From an uncultured Saprospiraceae bacterium (GTDB lineage Bacteria; Bacteroidota; Bacteroidia; Chitinophagales; Saprospiraceae), in NCBI GenBank assembly GCA_937929835.1, contig CALFUU010000052.1, positions 38,278-102,277 on the forward strand: 64,000 nt of DNA. Reading direction: 5' to 3'. The number at the start of each line of letters is the position of its first letter. The stretch's first letter is position 1. This document shows, piece after piece, positions 38,072 to 45,550 of this stretch. Both the position numbers and the translations under genes were made by a program. Below the pieces are notes generated by a model. It worked only from the letters and a program-made list of their open reading frames with translations. It ran no database searches and had not been told where the DNA came from.

Positions 38072-39583
38072 TTAGGCAGAAAAATCATTATCAAACCACT
38101 CATCCACAAGTTTACCTTCCATAACGCCAAGCTTATTATGAATAAACTCATTGCAATTGCCATCATAGGTGTAATCATTGCCCCAAGCCATATGATGCTT
38201 AGCGAGTTCCTTTATAGCATCTGCGATGATGAGTGCCTCCCTGTCAGTCATAAGAGGATGTAGCGAAAACCTTACCCACCCAGGCTTAAGACTACAATCG
38301 CCGTGGTTGATTTTTGTGGTGATATTGCTAGACGTTTCTTTGGTTACATTTAAGAGATAGTGTCCATAAGTTCCTGCACAAGAGCAACCACCTCTCGTCT
38401 GTATACCGTATCTATCATTCAATAATTTGACGGCTAGATTATAGTGCAGATTGTCTATGTAAAATGAAATGACAGACAGCCTATCTTCCACGTTATCTGC
38501 AAGCAAATGTAAGTTTGGAATGGTCTTCAGTTTAGGCCAGACCAATTGCATCAAGTCGTGCTCCCTTTGTTTTATTTTATCAGTGCCGAGCTGATCTTTT
38601 AATTGTATTGCAAGGCCCACTCTTATCGTTTGTAAAAAGGCTGGTGTTCCACCATCTTCTCTAGCCTCGATCTCATCGTGATACTTGTGTTCTCCCCACG
38701 GATTAGTCCAATCTACTGTACCACCTCCTGGATTATCTGGGATACTATTATTGTACAAGTCTCCATTGAAAACGAGGATGCCTGTACTACCAGGGCCGCC
38801 CAAAAACTTATGAGGAGAAAAAAAGATGGCATCGAGATATCCTTGAGGATTGTCTATCGGATGCATATCAATATCGATGTAAGGTGCTGAGCAGGCGAAG
38901 TCGACAAAGCAGAGTCCCCCGTGCGCATGCATTATTTCGGCTATTTGATGATAGGGTGTAAAGACACCTGTTACATTGGAGCAAGAAGTGATTGCTGCAA
39001 TTTTGAGCTTTCTGTCTTTATATTTTTCGAGTACTCTAGTCAGATTTTCGCAATCAAAAAGACCTTCTGGACAGGGTTCTATAACCTCTACATCAGCGAT
39101 AGTTTCTAGCCACGAGGTCTGATTAGAATGATGCTCCATATGGCTACAGATTACAACTGGGCGATCATTGATAGCTATGTTGTCTTTATAATTCTCGTGC
39201 ACCCGCAATCCAAGTATTCTCTGAAATTTGTTGACTACACCCGTCATTCCAGAACCCGACGAGATAAGGACATCTTTTTCTCCTGCATTGACGTGCTCTT
39301 TGATGAGCTTTCGAGCTCTGTTATAGGCGAGTGTCATAGAAGAGCCAGTCGTTGTTGTATTGGTATGTGTATTCGCTACATAAGGGCCAATCTTATGGGT
39401 AAAGAGCGCTTCTATAGGTCCATAAAGACGACCGCTCGCGATCCAATCCGCATATATCAAAGGCTTATGCCCATAGGGGGTCTCTATGACCTTCTCCATC
39501 CCTATAACGTGCTTCCGAAAGGCTGAAAAGTGATGCTCAAGGCTAGTATTAGTATCCTTTTTGGTGTCGATTCTAGTTTCCAT
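38072..39583 (-). CDS. Class V PLP-dependent enzyme, distant cysteine desulfurase homologue
   Basis: 503 residues, about 100 longer than SufS or IscS. FFSPHKFLGGPGSTGIL contains the PLP-binding Lys, FVDFACSAPY the cofactor-binding Asp, and RGGCSCAGTYGHYL sits where SufS-like enzymes carry the catalytic Cys. The extra length is in an N-terminal extension and a C-terminal ~80 residues. Function may be cysteine desulfurase or cysteine lyase-like; the sequence alone does not settle it. It overlaps the glmM 3' end by 11 bp and is 5 bp ahead of the NifS-type gene, so two related enzymes are encoded in tandem. Confidence 0.7.
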   Translation of the reverse strand: METRIDTKKDTNTSLEHHFSAFRKHVIGMEKVIETPYGHKPLIYADWIASGRLYGPIEALFTHKIGPYVANTHTNTTTTGSSMTLAYNRARKLIKEHVNAGEKDVLISSGSGMTGVVNKFQRILGLRVHENYKDNIAINDRPVVICSHMEHHSNQTSWLETIADVEVIEPCPEGLFDCENLTRVLEKYKDRKLKIAAITSCSNVTGVFTPYHQIAEIMHAHGGLCFVDFACSAPYIDIDMHPIDNPQGYLDAIFFSPHKFLGGPGSTGILVFNGDLYNNSIPDNPGGGTVDWTNPWGEHKYHDEIEAREDGGTPAFLQTIRVGLAIQLKDQLGTDKIKQREHDLMQLVWPKLKTIPNLHLLADNVEDRLSVISFYIDNLHYNLAVKLLNDRYGIQTRGGCSCAGTYGHYLLNVTKETSSNITTKINHGDCSLKPGWVRFSLHPLMTDREALIIADAIKELAKHHMAWGNDYTYDGNCNEFIHNKLGVMEGKLVDEWFDNDFSA

Positions 39584-40946
39584 TGATGATCTTAAATATA
39601 TCTTGAACTAAGGTTTCTGCTTTATCTTTCGTTTGTGCTTCTGCAATGACCCTGATAATGGGCTCTGTATTTGAGCTTCTTATATGGACCCAGCTATCCT
39701 CCCACAAAATCTTCAAACCGTCTGTCTTATCTAATTTTTCATTAAGATAAGACTTCTCTATTTCTTTAAGGTATTTTTTGACAGCGTTGTCGTCTTTTAC
39801 CTTCATACTTGATTTGACTATTTGGTAGGCTGGATAGGTGGCTTTTAGTGCACTCATTGTACATTTCCGATCAGCTAGTAGATTCATCACCATAACGATA
39901 CCGACCAATGCATCTCTGCCATAGTGTAACTCAGGATATATCACACCACCATTCCCTTCTCCACCTATAACCGCCTTGGTCTTTTTCATAGCCTCTACTA
40001 CATTCACTTCACCTACTGCAGAAGCGGTGTACTTCTTCTTGTATCTTTTTGTGACATCAGCGAGGGCCTTGGTGGAAGATAGATTAGAAACAGTATTGCC
40101 GGGGTTCTTGCCTAGGACAAAATCAGCTGCTGCTACAATAGTATATTCCTCTGAAAACATAGAACCATCCTCACAGATAAAAACCAATCTATCAACATCG
40201 GGGTCTACAGCAATACCCATATCGGCATTGGTTGCAACGACACGTTTTGCTAGGGCTTGGAGATTGGCAGGTATTGGTTCTGGGTTGTGTGCAAAATCAC
40301 CAGTAACATCATCATTGAGCAATTCATATCCGCAGCCCAACTTGTCCAATAAAGGAGGTAGTGCTATGGCACCAGTAGAATTAATACAATCGACCACAAC
40401 CTTAAAGAGGTTCTTTTTGATTTTGGGAACATTAAAGATTTTCTGCTTGAGTATCTGCTTGATATGGTAGTCTATGTAGCTGTCGTCCTCTCTGTACGTA
40501 CCTAATGCGTCAACCTCCGCAAAAGTTAAATCCCGCTCATCAGCTAGTTTTAGAATAGTCGCCCCATCCGCTGCAGAAATAAACTCACCTTTTTCGTTTA
40601 ACAGTTTGAGGGCATTCCATTCTTTGGGATTATGACTCGCCGAGAATATAATTCCTCCACCGGCTTTCTCAGCAGGTACAGCCATTTCTACGGTAGGCGT
40701 CGTGGAGAGGCCAAGATTGACCACATCTATGCCCATGCTGAGCAAGGTGTTGATAGCCAATTGGGAGACAATTTGCCCCGAGATACGGCCATCACGTCCG
40801 ACGACAACCTTCTTGTTGAGACCTTTAGATAACAGCCACTGACCATAAGCTGCAGTCATTTCTACTAGATCTATAGGGGTCAAATTATTGCCAGGCTGAC
40901 CACCTATAGTACCTCTCATACCTGATATCGATTTCTTTATTGCCAA
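39573..40946 (-). CDS. glmM: Phosphoglucosamine mutase (alpha-D-phosphohexomutase)
   Basis: 457 residues from TTG 40946 (LAIKKSISGMRGTIGG), the usual family start. A more distal TTG at 40982 lies beyond the -7 box at 40964-40971 and would be outside the transcript. The phosphoserine loop is FSASHNPKEWNAL, the metal loop is DPDVDRLVF, and the sugar-binding loop is GEGNGGVIY. A C-terminal phosphate-binding loop reads RSSNTEPIIRV. The enzyme interconverts glucosamine-6-P and glucosamine-1-P for cell-wall precursor synthesis; phosphomannomutase activity is an alternative. It heads the operon with the class V enzyme, desulfurase and ribD. Confidence 0.85.
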   Translation of the reverse strand: MAIKKSISGMRGTIGGQPGNNLTPIDLVEMTAAYGQWLLSKGLNKKVVVGRDGRISGQIVSQLAINTLLSMGIDVVNLGLSTTPTVEMAVPAEKAGGGIIFSASHNPKEWNALKLLNEKGEFISAADGATILKLADERDLTFAEVDALGTYREDDSYIDYHIKQILKQKIFNVPKIKKNLFKVVVDCINSTGAIALPPLLDKLGCGYELLNDDVTGDFAHNPEPIPANLQALAKRVVATNADMGIAVDPDVDRLVFICEDGSMFSEEYTIVAAADFVLGKNPGNTVSNLSSTKALADVTKRYKKKYTASAVGEVNVVEAMKKTKAVIGGEGNGGVIYPELHYGRDALVGIVMVMNLLADRKCTMSALKATYPAYQIVKSSMKVKDDNAVKKYLKEIEKSYLNEKLDKTDGLKILWEDSWVHIRSSNTEPIIRVIAEAQTKDKAETLVQDIFKIINGN

Positions 40947-40963
40947 ACTTCCATATTTTGGAG

Positions 40964-40971
40964 CAAATCTA
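40964..40971 (-). promoter_or_regulatory. Bacteroidota -7 box TAGATTTG upstream of glmM, fixes its start
   Basis: Exact TAnnTTTG on the minus strand with a TTG 22 bp further upstream (40994-40996), close to the -33 position. Transcription would begin near 40957, giving an ~11-nt leader before TTG 40946 and excluding TTG 40982. Confidence 0.6.
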
Positions 40972-41018
40972 TCTAAAATCAAAGTGGGATTAGCAATGGA
41001 ATGGTAATTTGCAGGCAG

Positions 41019-41591
41019 ATGATAGAATCATTGTTACATCTTGATGAAAATCTATATATTCTTATCAATTCAGGGTTGAGCAACCCTTTGTTTGATACCG
41101 TTTTGATACCATTTAGACATAAGCTCTTCTGGGTACCTCTTTATTTAGCAATCATTTGCTTTATTCTACTCAATTATGGAAGGTTGGCTTGGTTGACGTT
41201 GATTGCTTTGATCTTGACGGTTGTCATCTCTGACACTGTATCCAGTAAACTCATTAAGAAATCTGTAAAGAGAACTAGGCCTTGCAACCAAGAACATATA
41301 CAGAGTGTAGAGCGGGTGCATTGTGGTCACGGTTACAGCTTCACCTCTTCTCACGCTACCAACCATTATGCTGTCGGGAGTTTTCTATTCCTCTTGTTAT
41401 CTATGACGAGATGGCGATGGTCTTTTATGTGTTGGGCTGGCGTGATCGGTTTTGCACAAATATATGTTGGCGTACATTTTCCCTTTGATGTTATCATAGG
41501 AAGTGTACTCGGCTGTATAATTGGCTGGATTGTATTTATGATCTACACGAATGTATATTCCAAACTCACAAATAAATATTTACAAACTTGA
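41019..41591 (+). CDS. PAP2-family membrane phosphatase
   Basis: 190 residues from ATG 41019 (MIESLLHLDENLYI, the usual family start); ATG 41001 would add six residues. Five or six membrane segments. Phosphatase motifs are KKSVKRTRPC (KxxxxxxRP-like), YSFTSSHATNH (PSGH-like, with SSHA) and VGVHFPFDVIIG (HxxxD). Likely dephosphorylates undecaprenyl pyrophosphate or a phospholipid phosphate on the outer face of the inner membrane. Its TGA stop overlaps the TTG start of folD (TTGA), so the two are coupled. A TAATTTG stretch at 41004-41010 could be a one-base-short -7 box, implying a near-leaderless message. Confidence 0.82.
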   Translation: MIESLLHLDENLYILINSGLSNPLFDTVLIPFRHKLFWVPLYLAIICFILLNYGRLAWLTLIALILTVVISDTVSSKLIKKSVKRTRPCNQEHIQSVERVHCGHGYSFTSSHATNHYAVGSFLFLLLSMTRWRWSFMCWAGVIGFAQIYVGVHFPFDVIIGSVLGCIIGWIVFMIYTNVYSKLTNKYLQT

Positions 41592-42478
41592 AATTACTAG
41601 ACGGAAAAAGGCTCTCTGGTGAGCTTAAGGACGAGATTAAAATCAAGGTAGATACTTACCTCTCACAAGGTCATAGAGCACCCAAATTATGTGCTATTCT
41701 GGTAGGTGAAAATCCTGCTAGCCAATCTTATATAAGAAATAAAGTGCGGTCCTGTGACAGGGTCGGTTTTGCCTCTGAGGTGATACAAAGATCAGTCGAT
41801 GTCACACAAGCAGAACTGCTATCCTTAATCGACCAACTTAATAAGGATGAGACAGTTGATGGTTTCATAGTGCAGTTGCCTGTGCCCGATCATATAGACG
41901 ACCAAGAGCTACTATTGGCGATAGATCCTGCCAAAGATGTAGATGGTTTCCACCCCTATAATTTTGGTTCTATGGCACAAGGTATGGATGCATTCTTACC
42001 AGCTACGCCTTATGGCATTCTATTGATGTTGGAGCGAGCTGGGATAGCGACATCTGGTAAGAATGTAGTCGTGATAGGTAGGAGTAATATTGTCGGAACG
42101 CCTATAAGTATTTTGCTAAGTCGTAAATCAGATATGGGCAACGCTACTGTGACATTAGCACACTCCAGAACAAAAGATCTCAAGGAAATCTGTCAGAGAG
42201 CCGATATACTGATTTCAGCACTCGGCAAGCCATTTTTCATAACACATGATATGGTTAAAGAAGGTGTAGTCATTATAGATGTCGGTATCAATAGAATCGA
42301 TGACCTCACAAAGAAATCCGGCAGTCGATTGGTCGGGGATGTCGATTTTGAAAAGGTCTCAACTAAGGCTTCTTATATTACACCAGTGCCTGGTGGGGTA
42401 GGTCCGATGACAGTAGCTGCCTTGATGATGAATACACTGAAATCCTATCAGAAAAAACTCGGATTAAAAGATGAGTAA
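41588..42478 (+). CDS. folD: Methylenetetrahydrofolate dehydrogenase/cyclohydrolase
   Basis: 296 residues with a TTG start inside the PAP2 stop codon. Motifs: SQSYIRNKVRSCDRVG (catalytic-Lys region), QLPVPDHID, the NADP-binding VVVIGRSNIVGTP, and PVPGGVGPMTVA. It interconverts methylene-, methenyl- and formyl-THF in one-carbon metabolism. The next gene, prmA, starts 8 bp before its stop. The PAP2-folD-prmA run is an overlapping operon; no functional link between the three is evident. Confidence 0.94.
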   Translation: MKLLDGKRLSGELKDEIKIKVDTYLSQGHRAPKLCAILVGENPASQSYIRNKVRSCDRVGFASEVIQRSVDVTQAELLSLIDQLNKDETVDGFIVQLPVPDHIDDQELLLAIDPAKDVDGFHPYNFGSMAQGMDAFLPATPYGILLMLERAGIATSGKNVVVIGRSNIVGTPISILLSRKSDMGNATVTLAHSRTKDLKEICQRADILISALGKPFFITHDMVKEGVVIIDVGINRIDDLTKKSGSRLVGDVDFEKVSTKASYITPVPGGVGPMTVAALMMNTLKSYQKKLGLKDE

Positions 42479-43319
42479 GACAGAGCATACAGACACATAC
42501 AATAAAGTCACCGTCAAGTATACTACTGAAGAACAGAAAGAGATTTTGATGGCTTGGATGAATTTCCATGGCGTCGATTCCATTGTAGAATCTGAGGTAT
42601 TAGATGCATACACCCAGAGTTGTCCCAACGAATTAATCCAAGACCTAATCAACAGTACTGGCCTACCTGAAGATCAGTTTTCGCTAGAAGTTGTGGAACA
42701 AAAAAACTGGAATGCTGAGTGGGAAGCCAACTTCAAACCAGTTGTCGTTGGGGATGTTTATATCCGAGCACCTTTTCACGAAGCCAAGCCAGGGATGACA
42801 GACTTGATCATAGCACCCAAAATGGCTTTTGGCACAGGACATCATGAGACGACATATATGATGATAAGAGAAATGGCTAAGCTATCGTTCCAAGATTCTA
42901 CTGTTCTCGACTATGGATGTGGGACTGGTATATTAAGTGTATATGCTGCTATGCTTGGTGCAACAAAAGTTGATGGAAATGACATACAAAAAGAAGCTAT
43001 AGAAAATTGCTGGGAACAAGTCGAGCTCAATCTGCTTGATAAAACGAAATTTGATTTTGTCGAAGGGTTAATAGAAGTGTTTAAAAATAATCTTTATGAC
43101 TTCATCTTGGCCAATATTAATAGACATATCCTAATCCAAAAGGCTATGGAGCTAAAGGCTATGCTCAAGCCTGAAGGCAGATTATTGATGTCTGGTATTC
43201 TTATAAAGGATAGAAAACTGATACTTAAGACCTACGAAGACTCAGGGTTCCAACTGGCATCTGATCACGAGAAGGGAGAATGGTGTTATTTTGAGTTTAC
43301 TCACTCTGGCTTGAGCTAA
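42471..43319 (+). CDS. prmA: Ribosomal protein L11 methyltransferase
   Basis: 282 residues. WNAEWEANFKPV and MAFGTGHHETT are family signatures; the SAM site is LDYGCGTGILSVYAAMLGA, and the NPPY-equivalent catalytic loop is LANINRHIL. It trimethylates lysines and the N-terminus of ribosomal protein L11. It overlaps folD by 8 bp at its start. Its 3' end overlaps the convergent maf gene by 23 bp. Confidence 0.92.
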   Translation: MSKTEHTDTYNKVTVKYTTEEQKEILMAWMNFHGVDSIVESEVLDAYTQSCPNELIQDLINSTGLPEDQFSLEVVEQKNWNAEWEANFKPVVVGDVYIRAPFHEAKPGMTDLIIAPKMAFGTGHHETTYMMIREMAKLSFQDSTVLDYGCGTGILSVYAAMLGATKVDGNDIQKEAIENCWEQVELNLLDKTKFDFVEGLIEVFKNNLYDFILANINRHILIQKAMELKAMLKPEGRLLMSGILIKDRKLILKTYEDSGFQLASDHEKGEWCYFEFTHSGLS

Positions 43320-43890
43320 ACGCCTGTAATGCTGTATATAGCTGTCCCATCGGCAATCCTAATATATTGGTGTAGCTGCCTATAATTGAGTTAATCTTGA
43401 CATGGCCTATCCAGTCCTGTATTCCATAAGCGCCAGCTTTATCATAAGGTGCAAATTCATTAATGTACCACTTGATCTCCTCCTTTGTAAGCGTTGCAAA
43501 ATGCACTTCACTTTTGACTGAAAATGATTGTAAGTTTTGGGTAGTCATCAAGCATACTCCTGTGTACACAAGGTGCTTAGATCCAGATAACTTACTCAAA
43601 GTATGAAAAGCATCCTTCTCTGTTTTGGGCTTTCCATAAACAACATCTTCGTACACCACGATAGTGTCAGCAGTAATTAAAAGTTCTTTGCTTGTCAATG
43701 TAGTTTTGTGGGCTGCTGCCTTAGCCTCTGCAATATGTTGCGCTATAAGTTCTACACTCAGATCTGGTGGGTATGATTCATCCGTCTCTATAACCCTTTG
43801 TTCAAAAACCAACCCAGACTTCTGTAGTATTTCTACCCGTCTTGGAGATTGAGATCCTAGAACTAAGTCGTAATCTAATTGTAATTGCAT
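43297..43890 (-). CDS. maf: Maf family nucleotide pyrophosphatase
   Basis: 197 residues from ATG 43890 (QLDYDLVLGSQSPRRVEIL). An upstream in-frame ATG at 43959 would run 85 bp into the prenyltransferase gene and lacks family similarity. LGSQSPRR is the substrate-binding start, ITADTIVVYEDVVYGKP carries the catalytic Asp, and GAYGIQDWIG closes the fold. It hydrolyses non-canonical or canonical NTPs to NMPs (housecleaning). It overlaps the upstream prenyltransferase gene by 16 bp and prmA by 23 bp. Confidence 0.9.
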   Translation of the reverse strand: MQLQLDYDLVLGSQSPRRVEILQKSGLVFEQRVIETDESYPPDLSVELIAQHIAEAKAAAHKTTLTSKELLITADTIVVYEDVVYGKPKTEKDAFHTLSKLSGSKHLVYTGVCLMTTQNLQSFSVKSEVHFATLTKEEIKWYINEFAPYDKAGAYGIQDWIGHVKINSIIGSYTNILGLPMGQLYTALQAFSSSQSE

Positions 43891-44807
43891 TTGATGATGA
43901 TTATAAGTAAAAGTCCAAATATCATTATAGCCTTGCAGAGTTGACTGAGGCTTTTCCAATGAGCAGATTTACCAAGCAACTTAACTACAAGAAAAATCAC
44001 TGGAGCATAAAGAAAAATGAACACAAATAAGTGTGTAAATAAGTTATCACTTGTAAATCGAAGACTGTAAAACTGCCATAATAATAGCGTCCCCATAAGA
44101 ACAAACCCATAGAATCCTGCTATAGATTTTGCTCGTTCTATGCCATAAACAATAGGTAGCGTTCTGTACCCAGCTGCACTATCGCCCTCTAGGTCCTCTA
44201 TATCTTTTGTGATTTCTCTGACCATACTTATTAAGAAAGTAAAAGCACTAAAAAATACAATAGATGAGGTCGTACTCTCTATATTTTTTACATTAAGCAT
44301 ATCGAGCTGATCTCGCTCAGCATATAACAAGATAAGTGGTACAGCCGCGGTAAACAGCGACACTATTACATTACCAATTAATACTTGTCGTTTCCATATT
44401 GCTGAATACATATATAGTAGAGCTACTGCTATCAGATAAATAAGTGACAGAGCAGGTTGTCCAAGAGCAAGAGCTAGAGCAAACGCTAGGATAAAGCCTA
44501 AAAAGAGTATGACAAAATAGAGATGTAAAAGAGACTTAGGGGAGAGCCTAGACTTATCATTGATCTTATCTGTCTCTTTATCGAAATAATCATTAATCAA
44601 ATAACCACCCAGCGTTATAAGCACTGTCACAAAAGCAAACACATATATCTTAGGCGACTCAAGCTGATAGGCAGTAGACGAGATCCCTATGCGAGGAGGT
44701 ATAATGAAAAGAAAATAGAAAATAAGCTGAGTTACAAATACCATCACCAAGTTAAGAGGTCGAAGGCTTCTTATAGCTTGTAACAAAACCAGCTTTGGCT
44801 TAAACAA
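43875..44807 (-). CDS. UbiA-type prenyltransferase, geranylgeranylglycerol-phosphate geranylgeranyltransferase-like
   Basis: 310 residues, TTG start directly after the iscX stop codon. Eight or nine membrane helices. The two Asp-rich Mg-prenyl diphosphate motifs are NDYFDKETDKIND and DIEDLEGDSAAGY. Bacteroidota members of this subfamily are usually annotated as geranylgeranylglycerol-phosphate geranylgeranyltransferases and often sit next to maf, as here. The true acceptor (quinone precursor, heme-like ring or glycerol phosphate) cannot be decided from sequence. Confidence 0.8.
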   Translation of the reverse strand: MFKPKLVLLQAIRSLRPLNLVMVFVTQLIFYFLFIIPPRIGISSTAYQLESPKIYVFAFVTVLITLGGYLINDYFDKETDKINDKSRLSPKSLLHLYFVILFLGFILAFALALALGQPALSLIYLIAVALLYMYSAIWKRQVLIGNVIVSLFTAAVPLILLYAERDQLDMLNVKNIESTTSSIVFFSAFTFLISMVREITKDIEDLEGDSAAGYRTLPIVYGIERAKSIAGFYGFVLMGTLLLWQFYSLRFTSDNLFTHLFVFIFLYAPVIFLVVKLLGKSAHWKSLSQLCKAIMIFGLLLIIIIKCNYN

Positions 44808-45053
44808 TTACTGATTGTCTCTCCACTCATAGACCCATTTGGCCTGAATGAGTTCTAGGTGGCCTTCATTGCAATCTTCTCTCTTTCCCTTAAAATTGGG
44901 TATTGACATAATCCAGTCTAAGAGATCTGTGAAACGAATTCGGTAAATTTTACTTTCATTGAATTCATCCCCAAATTTATCGTAGAGTCCTATTGCTATA
45001 TCTTCGTGATCTGCCCAGTGTATAGGAAGATTTGTTAGTTCGTGTAAACTCAT
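44808..45053 (-). CDS. iscX: Iron-sulfur assembly protein IscX
   Basis: 81 residues. HWADHEDIAIGLYDKFG and IRFTDLLDWIMSIPNF align with IscX/YfhJ (WTDSREIGEALYD and VRFTDMHQWI in E. coli), and NEGHLELIQAKWV with its C-terminus. IscX is a small acidic adaptor that binds IscS and iron and tunes cluster assembly. It is 16 bp downstream of fdx and abuts the prenyltransferase start. Its presence here points to an ISC, not only SUF, pathway. Confidence 0.9.
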   Translation of the reverse strand: MSLHELTNLPIHWADHEDIAIGLYDKFGDEFNESKIYRIRFTDLLDWIMSIPNFKGKREDCNEGHLELIQAKWVYEWRDNQ

Positions 45054-45069
45054 TTATACAGTGGTTTTT

Positions 45070-45411
45070 TTAGTGCTCGTGACCGATGATTTGTTCCTGA
45101 TCAGGAATAATTACCTCTAGATCAGCCTTGGGATCTTCTATAATACATTGACAACCTAGTCGCGAATCAATTCTAGGATTGATGGCCCTATCTATGAAGT
45201 CTTCTTCTCTATCTGATATCTCTGGTAAGGTCTCCCCACCTTTCGTTACATATACGTGACAAGTAGAGCAGGCACATACACAGCCACAATTGTGATTGAG
45301 GTGTATGTCGTGATCCTCGGTTACATCTTGTATGGTCAGACCCACTTCTACGTTCTCTACGGTCTTGGAAGGAATCCTTTTGTCTTCAAACTTAAATACT
45401 ATTCTTGCCAT
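45070..45411 (-). CDS. fdx: 2Fe-2S ferredoxin, ISC (adrenodoxin) type
   Basis: 113 residues. Cluster ligands follow C-x5-C-x2-C-xn-C: Cys42, Cys48, Cys51 and Cys87. There are additional Cys at 44, 46 and 89, so the loop is Cys-rich (HNCGCVCACSTCHVYV). It is expected to supply electrons for cluster assembly by IscS/IscU. First gene of fdx-iscX-ubiA-maf, divergent from the AAA ATPase gene across 139 bp. No iscU, iscA or hscB is next to it. Confidence 0.9.
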   Translation of the reverse strand: MARIVFKFEDKRIPSKTVENVEVGLTIQDVTEDHDIHLNHNCGCVCACSTCHVYVTKGGETLPEISDREEDFIDRAINPRIDSRLGCQCIIEDPKADLEVIIPDQEQIIGHEH

Positions 45412-45550
45412 CTTATCTTATACAGTCATTAAGGAACACTCTAGTCTATTATTAGGTTCAATCTTATAACTGGATCATTTTATGAAATCATATTGTAAAA
45501 TCCCCTAACTTCCCCTAATTAACGGACTTCATTAAAGACCTAATCTCTCA

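Noticed and set aside
39976..40470. 164-residue plus-strand open frame opposite glmM
   Set aside because: It covers the conserved GlmM catalytic region on the other strand and shows no protein-family character.
40946..40982. TTG 40982 as the glmM start
   Set aside because: It lies upstream of the -7 box at 40964-40971 and adds 12 residues absent from the family.
43891..43959. N-terminal extension of maf to ATG 43959
   Set aside because: It runs 85 bp into the prenyltransferase coding region and is not family-like; ATG 43890 matches the Maf start.
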